Shown piece by piece: positions 57,884-62,788 of a stretch of 62,788 bases of DNA. Position 1 is the first letter of the stretch. Each line of letters starts with the position of its first letter. The translations under genes were made by a program, and so were the position numbers. The notes below the pieces were generated by a model, which was given only the letters and a program-made list of their open reading frames with translations, ran no database searches and had not been told where the DNA came from. Origin of the DNA: Bacillota bacterium (GTDB taxonomy: Bacteria > Bacillota > Bacilli > Alicyclobacillales > SLC66); assembly GCA_026627345.1 (NCBI GenBank), contig JAPNUP010000183.1, positions 1-62,788 on the forward strand, written 5' to 3'.

Positions 57884-58219
57884 ATGTTGGATGAAGTGCT
57901 TGAACGGATTGTCGAAACTGGCTTGTTGTTTGACCTATACCAGGCCTTACTAACACCGAGGCAACGCGATGTCTTGAGTATGCGGATGGTCGAGGACCTT
58001 TCGCTAGCCGAGGTTGCAGAGGAACTGCATATCACGCGCCAGGCGGTTTATGATACTTTGCAGCGCACAGTGGCGCAGCTTCATGAGTATGAGGCTTTAT
58101 TGGGGTTATTGCGAGCACAGAGGCTGCGGGCGACACAGGTCGCCGTCATCTCGGAAATGCTTGGTTCTCTGATGGATGTACCGCCGGAAGCGTTTGTTTT
58201 GCTAGAAGAATTGATCTGA
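57884..58219 (+). CDS. ylxM: SRP-associated helix-turn-helix protein YlxM
   Basis: A small UPF0122/YlxM-family protein; relatives stimulate SRP assembly or Ffh GTPase. The sigma-70 region-4-like helix-turn-helix is seen in LTPRQRDVLSM and SLAEVAEELHITRQAVYDTL near residues 40-60. LFDLYQALL at residue 15 aligns with the B. subtilis protein near residue 12, which favours ATG 57884 (111 residues). ATG 57866 is possible. Neither has a good ribosome site. It lies 41 nt before ffh. Confidence 0.88.
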   Translation: MLDEVLERIVETGLLFDLYQALLTPRQRDVLSMRMVEDLSLAEVAEELHITRQAVYDTLQRTVAQLHEYEALLGLLRAQRLRATQVAVISEMLGSLMDVPPEAFVLLEELI

Positions 58220-58260
58220 CACGCAAGTGCAGGCGGCGGACTTTTGGAAGAGGTGATTCG

Positions 58261-59670
58261 GTGTTCGATCGGCTATCCACTCGACTGCAAGACGCCTTCG
58301 CCAAGCTGCGCAGCAAAGGACGATTGTCCGAAGACGATGTCAAGGAAGCCTTGCGCGAGATTCGACGCGCGCTCCTCGACGCCGACGTTCACCATACCGT
58401 GGCCAAGGAGCTTACGGAACGCATTCGTGAGCAGGCGGTTGGCCAAGAAATTCTTCAGAGTCTAACAGCTGCGCAGCAAGTAGTGAAGATCGTCAACGAC
58501 GAATTAGTTGCTGTCATGGGAGGGGAGCAGGCGAAGCTCGGTCGTTCCGCCAAGCCACCCACCGTCATTCTCATGGCAGGGACACAAGGTGCAGGCAAGA
58601 CGACCGCAAGTGCTAAGTTAGCGCGCTATCTGACTGAGACGGAGCACCGGCGGGTGCTTCTCGTGGCGGCAGACGTCTATCGGCCGGCTGCGATCCAGCA
58701 GTTGGAGATCCTAGGTGCGCAGATCGGCGTTTCCGTGTTTTCGCAAGGAACCGATGTGGCGCCGCCGGAGATTGTCGGACATGCACTCGACGAGGCGCGT
58801 CGCGGCGGCTACGATACGGTGATTGTGGATACGGCTGGGCGGTTGCACGTAGATGAAGCCCTCATGGTTGAACTCGAGCAGATTCAAGCAGTGAGTACAC
58901 CGGAGGAGATTCTTCTTGTCGTCGATGCGATGACGGGGCAAGACGCGGTTAACGTTGCCGAGAGCTTTCACAAGCGTTTTCCGCTCACGGGCGTTATCTT
59001 AACCAAGATGGACAGTGATACCCGGGGCGGGGCGGCGCTGACTGTGCGTCACATCACTGGGTGTCCGGTGAAGTTCATCGGGACCGGCGAGAAGATGGAC
59101 GCTCTGGAGCCTTTTTATCCAGATCGCCTTGCTTCGCGAATACTTGGCATGGGGGACGTGCTGACGCTCATCGAGCGCGCGCAGGCGACGATCGATGAAG
59201 ATGAAGCGCGGAATCTTGAAGCCAAGTTGCGGCGAAATGAGTTTACGTTGGAAGACTTTCTTACTCAGCTCCGTCAAGTGAAGAAGTTGGGGCCGCTTGA
59301 TCAGATTCTCGGCATGTTGCCTGGTATGGGGAAACTCAAGCAACTGCAGGGGGACGCAGTTGATGATCGGCAACTGAAGAAAGTTGAAGCGATTATTCTT
59401 TCGATGACCAGGCAAGAGCGTCTGCAACCCGAACTTGTGATGAAAAGCTCCAGTCGGCGCGTTCGGATCGCAAGTGGCAGTGGCACGCAAGTTCGCGATG
59501 TGAACCAGCTTTTGAAGCAGTTTGACGATATGCGTAAGCTGTTTAAGCAGTTTTCTGGGATGGGCAAAGGTTCGCGCAAAGCGATGAGCGGTTTGGCCAA
59601 CTCGTTGCGGTCAGGTGGCGGAGGTGCAGCCTTTCCGAGCGCGGGCGGTCGCAACAAGCGCCGGCGTTGA
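58261..59670 (+). CDS. ffh: Signal recognition particle protein Ffh
   Basis: The GTPase of SRP that binds signal sequences and 4.5S/scRNA. The N domain is followed by AGTQGAGKTTASAKLA near residue 106, DTAGRLHVDEALM near residue 190, TKMDSDTRGGAAL near residue 248, and the methionine-rich M domain from residue 325 (GMLPGMGKL, MTRQERLQPELV). At 469 residues it is slightly long, ending in a basic KRRR tail. The GTG start follows GGAAGAGGTG. Confidence 0.96.
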   Translation: MFDRLSTRLQDAFAKLRSKGRLSEDDVKEALREIRRALLDADVHHTVAKELTERIREQAVGQEILQSLTAAQQVVKIVNDELVAVMGGEQAKLGRSAKPPTVILMAGTQGAGKTTASAKLARYLTETEHRRVLLVAADVYRPAAIQQLEILGAQIGVSVFSQGTDVAPPEIVGHALDEARRGGYDTVIVDTAGRLHVDEALMVELEQIQAVSTPEEILLVVDAMTGQDAVNVAESFHKRFPLTGVILTKMDSDTRGGAALTVRHITGCPVKFIGTGEKMDALEPFYPDRLASRILGMGDVLTLIERAQATIDEDEARNLEAKLRRNEFTLEDFLTQLRQVKKLGPLDQILGMLPGMGKLKQLQGDAVDDRQLKKVEAIILSMTRQERLQPELVMKSSSRRVRIASGSGTQVRDVNQLLKQFDDMRKLFKQFSGMGKGSRKAMSGLANSLRSGGGGAAFPSAGGRNKRRR

Positions 59671-59703
59671 CTTTGAGAGACTCTGATAAGGAGGTGAAAG
59701 GAT

Positions 59704-59979
59704 ATGGCAGTAAAGATTCGCTTGAAGCGTATTGGCGCAAAGAAATCCCCTTACTACCGTGTGGTAGTGGCGGATTCGCATTCGCCGCGCGACGGTCGTT
59801 TTGTCGAGGAGATCGGCACGTACAATCCGTTGACTGATCCTGCGCAAATCAATATTCGCGAAGATCGCGCTATCTACTGGTTACAAACTGGCGCGCAACC
59901 TTCTGATACCGCTAGACATTTGTTGAGTCAAGTTGGGATTATGAAGAAGGTTCATGAGCTTCGCTTGGCGAGCAAGTAA
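59704..59979 (+). CDS. rpsP: 30S ribosomal protein S16
   Basis: Begins [21 protein letters not shown], the family signature, with [15 protein letters not shown] next. It has 91 residues and an AAGGAGGTGAAAGG ribosome site. It lies in the conserved ffh-rpsP-khpA-ylqD-rimM-trmD order. Confidence 0.97.
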   Translation: MAVKIRLKRIGAKKSPYYRVVVADSHSPRDGRFVEEIGTYNPLTDPAQINIREDRAIYWLQTGAQPSDTARHLLSQVGIMKKVHELRLASK

Positions 59980-60018
59980 GGTCTCCAAAACTTCCGCGGA
60001 GTGGATGGAGGTTGCACT

Positions 60019-60246
60019 GTGAAGGTTCTGGTCGAATTGATCGCGCGTAGTTTAGTGGATTTGCCGGACGAAGTTCACGTACGCGAGATTCCCGGAGAAC
60101 GGGGCGTCACCTACGAACTATCTGTCGCTCCGTCGGATGTGGGGAAGGTCATCGGCAAGGGGGGTCGCATCGTCAAGGCGATGCGATCAGTAGTATCCGC
60201 TGCCGCCATTCAGGATCAAAAGCGCATAAACATCGAGATCGTCTAA
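60019..60246 (+). CDS. khpA: KH-domain RNA-binding protein KhpA (YlqC)
   Basis: A 75-residue single KH domain with VGKVIGKGGRIVKAMR, the GxxG loop that binds RNA. KhpA pairs with KhpB in cell-size and division control in other Bacillota. GTG 60019 is preceded by GGATGGAGG at 6 nt and is preferred to GTG 60001. Confidence 0.92.
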   Translation: MKVLVELIARSLVDLPDEVHVREIPGERGVTYELSVAPSDVGKVIGKGGRIVKAMRSVVSAAAIQDQKRINIEIV

Positions 60247-60264
60247 CGGTGCTCGATTGATTAG

Positions 60265-60287
60265 GGGACAGGCCTATGGCCTGACCC
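60265..60287 (+). repeat. Hairpin between khpA and ylqD
   Basis: CAGGCC-TAT-GGCCTG with an outer GGG/CCC clamp separated by an A-A mismatch. No T-run directly follows, so it may be a weak attenuator or processing site. Low evidence. Confidence 0.35.
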
Positions 60288-60350
60288 TGATTGTCTTTGT
60301 GGAACGACGCTATGCTTATGGGATTTTACTTTTGGGGAGTGTTCCAGTCT

Positions 60351-60770
60351 ATGTTAACAATTCGACAACCGGTGGCTGTCAAGTTTGTTTTGACGGAAGA
60401 AACCAAGCAAAACTGGTTGGCGGAACTTCGTCGCCTGATCAACACGACGATCGCCGAATTAGAAGAGCTTGAGTTCCGTGGCAAACAGTGGGTTCGTGAT
60501 GCTGAGAAGCAAGGGGAAGCCGCTGTGGAAGCTGCCAATCAACGCATTGAGATGGAGCGGGCACAGCGTGTGGAACGTCGCGAGCAATTGATCGCCCAAC
60601 TGTCTCAGATCCAGCAACTTGACCTGGATTCGGAAGTTCCGAACGGCACTGTAGAGACGACAGTAGAGGTCAAGGTCGGCGACGCTTGGGACCAGGTACT
60701 TCAAGGTAGCGAGATTATTGTCAAAGATGGCGTGATTGTAGAGATTCGCCAGAATGGTTCCTCTCTTTAA
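60351..60770 (+). CDS. ylqD: YlqD family protein
   Basis: An uncharacterised 139-residue protein of the YlqD family. MLTIRQPVAVKFVLTEETK at the N-terminus matches relatives, followed by a charged coiled coil (residues 20-90) and a beta-rich end (VEVKVGDAWDQ, VIVKDGVIVEI). ATG 60351 is preferred to ATG 60291, which would add 20 residues without homology. It lies between khpA and rimM, as in B. subtilis. Function unknown. Confidence 0.86.
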   Translation: MLTIRQPVAVKFVLTEETKQNWLAELRRLINTTIAELEELEFRGKQWVRDAEKQGEAAVEAANQRIEMERAQRVERREQLIAQLSQIQQLDLDSEVPNGTVETTVEVKVGDAWDQVLQGSEIIVKDGVIVEIRQNGSSL

Positions 60771-60831
60771 ACCCTTTTCTCCAGATTGACAGTTTACAAC
60801 ACGGATGGTGGTCCGCGCATTGGAAGAAGAG

Positions 60832-61347
60832 ATGTTCACAGTTGGCGTCATCACGGGAACACACGGGTTGCGTGGCGATGTGAAGGTGCTTTCGCGCACT
60901 GACTTCCCCGAACTACGTTTCGTGCAAGGCGCTCACCTTTGGCTGGTACCCGCCGAAGGTAGCAGGACGGCGCCACGGGAGGTGGTGGTCCGCACAGCTC
61001 AGTCGCATAACCGGGTGTACATCGTTTCTTTCGAAGGTTATCTTTCGATCGATGACGTGCAGGCATGGAGAGGTTCTTTACTTCGGGTGCGCCGTCAGGA
61101 CCTTCCACCTTTGCCGCAAGGCGAATACTTTATTCGCGACTTGATTGGATGCGCCGTCTATACAGAGGATGGGAATCTATTCGGTGAACTGGTCGATGTC
61201 CTGACGCCCGGCGCAAATGATGTCTACGTTGTGCAAACTTCTCTACACGGATCAGTTTTGCTGCCGGCTATACCGCAGTGCATTTTGCATGTGGACATTT
61301 CGACGAGACGGATGGATGTGCGTCTGTTGCCAGGGCTACTGGATTGA
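60832..61347 (+). CDS. rimM: Ribosome maturation factor RimM
   Basis: A 30S assembly factor acting around S19 and the 3' head of 16S rRNA. VGVITGTHGLRGDVKVLSRT at the N-terminus, then a PRC-barrel C-terminal domain (YFIRDLIGCAVYTEDGNLFG). ATG 60832 after GGAAGAAG gives 171 residues, close to B. subtilis (174); ATG 60805 has no ribosome site. It precedes trmD by 18 nt. Confidence 0.93.
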   Translation: MFTVGVITGTHGLRGDVKVLSRTDFPELRFVQGAHLWLVPAEGSRTAPREVVVRTAQSHNRVYIVSFEGYLSIDDVQAWRGSLLRVRRQDLPPLPQGEYFIRDLIGCAVYTEDGNLFGELVDVLTPGANDVYVVQTSLHGSVLLPAIPQCILHVDISTRRMDVRLLPGLLD

Positions 61348-61365
61348 GTAGGGGATGGTAGCGCC

Positions 61366-62115
61366 GTGCTGAACATTGACGTCCTGACCCTGTTTCCTGG
61401 CATTATGGAGGGAGCGCTGCGCGAGAGTATCCTCGGTCGCGCGCAGACTCAAGGCCATGTGAAGATTAACCTCACCAACTTTCGAGACTATGCCACGGAC
61501 AAGCATCGTACCGTGGATGACTATCCGTACGGTGGCGGTGCAGGTATGGTCTTGAAGGCTGAGCCTTTGTACCGTGCAGTTGAAGATATCGGCGGTGTGG
61601 ATCCGCACGCGCGCGGTCGCGTTCTTTTGATGTCACCGCAAGGCGTCCCTTTCTCGCAGAAGTTAGCCGTAGAGTTGGCTCGAGAGTCGCGATTGCTGTT
61701 CATCTGTGGGCATTATGAGGGCTTCGACGAGCGTATTCGGACGGGCCTCGTGACGGATGAAATATCGATTGGCGATTACGTGCTAACAGGCGGTGAACTT
61801 CCTGCGTTGGTGATGATCGACGCGGTGGTTCGACTATTGCCGGGCGTACTTGGCAATGACGAGAGCGCACAAACTGATTCTTTTGCAGACGGACTGCTGG
61901 AGTTTCCGCAGTATACCCGACCTGAGGTTTTTCGCGGGATGGGGATTCCACCGGTGTTATTGTCGGGGCACCATGCGCAGATTGCTAAGTGGCGCCGTCA
62001 GCAGTCTTTACTGCGTACCTTACAGCGACGCCCAGAGTTGCTTGACACAGTGGTGCTCACGCGTGAGGATCAGAAACTGCTGGACGACGCTAAACGCGAG
62101 TCGGACAATCGCTAA
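61366..62115 (+). CDS. trmD: tRNA (guanine-37-N1)-methyltransferase
   Basis: Methylates G37 of tRNAs with G36. The trefoil-knot SPOUT signature [15 protein letters not shown] near residue 109 and the [19 protein letters not shown] segment are diagnostic. It has 249 residues with GTG 61366. The usual next gene, rplS (L19), is missing; the frame is followed by a hairpin and an rRNA operon. Confidence 0.95.
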   Translation: MLNIDVLTLFPGIMEGALRESILGRAQTQGHVKINLTNFRDYATDKHRTVDDYPYGGGAGMVLKAEPLYRAVEDIGGVDPHARGRVLLMSPQGVPFSQKLAVELARESRLLFICGHYEGFDERIRTGLVTDEISIGDYVLTGGELPALVMIDAVVRLLPGVLGNDESAQTDSFADGLLEFPQYTRPEVFRGMGIPPVLLSGHHAQIAKWRRQQSLLRTLQRRPELLDTVVLTREDQKLLDDAKRESDNR

Positions 62116-62440
62116 CAGTGGCAAAGCCGCCCGGATGTGCGGATCCCGGCGCGATCTCTATCTATAGAAGGTAAAGTGAGCCCGCAGACGAATGCGATCC
62201 CTGTATCCCTTTTGCATTCGTCTGCGGGCTCAAATCAAAGTATGCATCCTCGCGCGTTGCTGTGCCATTTCACCCCTACAGAAGCACTTGCCGACCAGCT
62301 CGTCCGAGCCGGGGATATGTGCTGACTTTACCGGTAGGCGAAAACACTGTCGCGAAAATCGCCCGCGGTTCTCTCACAAGTGATTTTCGTGGGGTTCGGA
62401 TGATGCTTTTGTTTGTCGAAAAATCCCTGTTTCGATCTTG
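62116..62440. other. Intergenic region between trmD and the rRNA operon
   Basis: This region of 325 nt has no protein gene that I can support and no rplS. It holds the long inverted repeat at 62178-62231 and then about 210 nt with no feature I recognise before the rRNA promoter. Confidence 0.6.
62178..62231. repeat. 18-bp perfect inverted repeat with 18-nt loop
   Basis: GAGCCCGCAGACGAATGC (62178-62195) is matched by its exact complement at 62214-62231. There is no T-run on either side, so it is not a classical terminator, although it may still slow transcription between trmD and the rRNA genes. Confidence 0.75.
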
Positions 62441-62470
62441 TTGACACAGGGTAGGCAGGCGTGCTATATT
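62441..62470 (+). promoter_or_regulatory. rRNA operon promoter
   Basis: TTGACA (62441-62446) and TATATT (62465-62470) with an 18-nt spacer. It lies about 230 nt upstream of 16S, the expected place for an rrn promoter. No second promoter was recognised. Confidence 0.82.
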
Positions 62471-62695
62471 ACTACTTGTCGCCGCGAGCACGGGCCGAGA
62501 AAACCCAAGCACAGAGCGGCACGACAAGCCCTTCGAAGTTGAAGTGGGGAGTCGGAAAAAGCAGTGTGGATCCTTGAAAACTAAACACGTATCCAAGTCG
62601 CTATGAGCGATCATAGCGCAATCAACCACGCGAGTAAGGCAAGTGTTCACTTTGGTGGACACCGCCGAATAAGAGAGTGACTTCGGTCACTGTCA
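62471..62695 (+). other. 16S rRNA leader
   Basis: The pre-16S leader, including CTTGAAAACTAAACAC, a common rrn spacer/leader segment. Two small hairpins are clear: CGCTATGA/TCATAGCG with a GCGA loop (62599-62618) and AGTGAC-TTCG-GTCACT (62676-62691). It may carry antitermination and processing signals. Confidence 0.6.
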
Positions 62696-62788
62696 TGATT
62701 CGAGAGTTTGATCCTGGCTCAGGACGAACGCTGGCGGCGTGCCTAATACATGCAAGTCGCACGGACACCTTCGGGTGTCAGTGGCGGA
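62696..62788 (+). rRNA. 16S ribosomal RNA, 5' end (partial)
   Basis: AGAGTTTGATCCTGGCTCAG at 62703 corresponds to E. coli positions 8-27, and GACGAACGCTGGCGGCGTGC follows. The mature 5' end is therefore near 62696. The gene runs off the window after about 93 nt, too little for species assignment. Confidence 0.95.

Noticed and set aside
1-62788. CRISPR arrays, transposases, phage genes, tRNA genes
   Set aside because: I saw no spaced direct repeats, transposase-like proteins, phage proteins or tRNA-like cloverleaf with T-loop motif in the window.

Overview
The window is about 62.8 kb of a spore-forming Bacillota (Firmicutes) chromosome with roughly mid-50s % GC. Gene order closely follows the Bacillus subtilis pyr-to-trmD region, and a SpoVM peptide gene and YlxM/YlqD/YlbL/FapR-type genes are present. 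The base composition and the secreted beta-helix/stalk protein suggest Alicyclobacillaceae or a close relative. That placement is inference; only about 93 nt of 16S rRNA are visible.

Layout. (1) 1-11548: a complete de novo pyrimidine operon (pyrR-pyrB-pyrC-carA-carB-pyrK-pyrD-pyrF-pyrE), starting just after a PyrR-type attenuator hairpin and ending with a translationally overlapped MFS transporter. (2) 11561-13123: a DUF2254-like membrane protein whose ribosome binding site lies in a 13-bp hairpin. (3) 13100-16609, minus strand: an SDR-like protein with an extra C-terminal domain, rqcH (ribosome quality control) and an esterase form an overlapping operon. (4) 16824-32905: Ca2+-type P-ATPase, yicC, rpoZ, coaBC, priA, def, fmt, rsmB, rlmN, prpC, prkC, rsgA, rpe. 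The remA and gmk genes normally found between yicC and rpoZ are absent. (5) 33038-33540: spoVM, then rpmB on the minus strand. (6) 33665-37659: a minus-strand accessory pair, a STAND/LuxR regulator and a secreted beta-helix protein. (7) 37891-42956: asp23-like, fakA, recG, psd. (8) 43027-43716: two paralogous 39-43 residue membrane proteins on the minus strand, preceded by a structured segment ending in an intrinsic terminator. (9) 43717-53229: rsmD, coaD, a patatin-like protein, the Lon-like PDZ protease YlbL, yceD, rpmF, then the fatty acid cluster fapR-plsX-fabD-fabG-acpP-fabF and rnc. (10) 53280-62115: smc, ftsY, ylxM, ffh, rpsP, khpA, ylqD, rimM, trmD. (11) 62116-62788: an 18-bp inverted repeat, a strong rRNA promoter, an rRNA leader and the 5' end of 16S rRNA. 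The usual rplS does not follow trmD.

Most genes are housekeeping, tightly packed and often overlapping by 4 nt. They cover UMP synthesis, translation initiation and rRNA/tRNA modification, PASTA kinase signalling, fatty-acid initiation, SRP targeting and chromosome segregation. The unusual parts are the structured leader with the twin small membrane proteins, the missing remA/gmk, the SDR fusion next to rqcH, a probable CTG start for yicC, the hairpin over the DUF2254 start, and the regulator/beta-helix island. Many start codons were moved from the longest reading frame on the basis of Shine-Dalgarno position and family N-termini.
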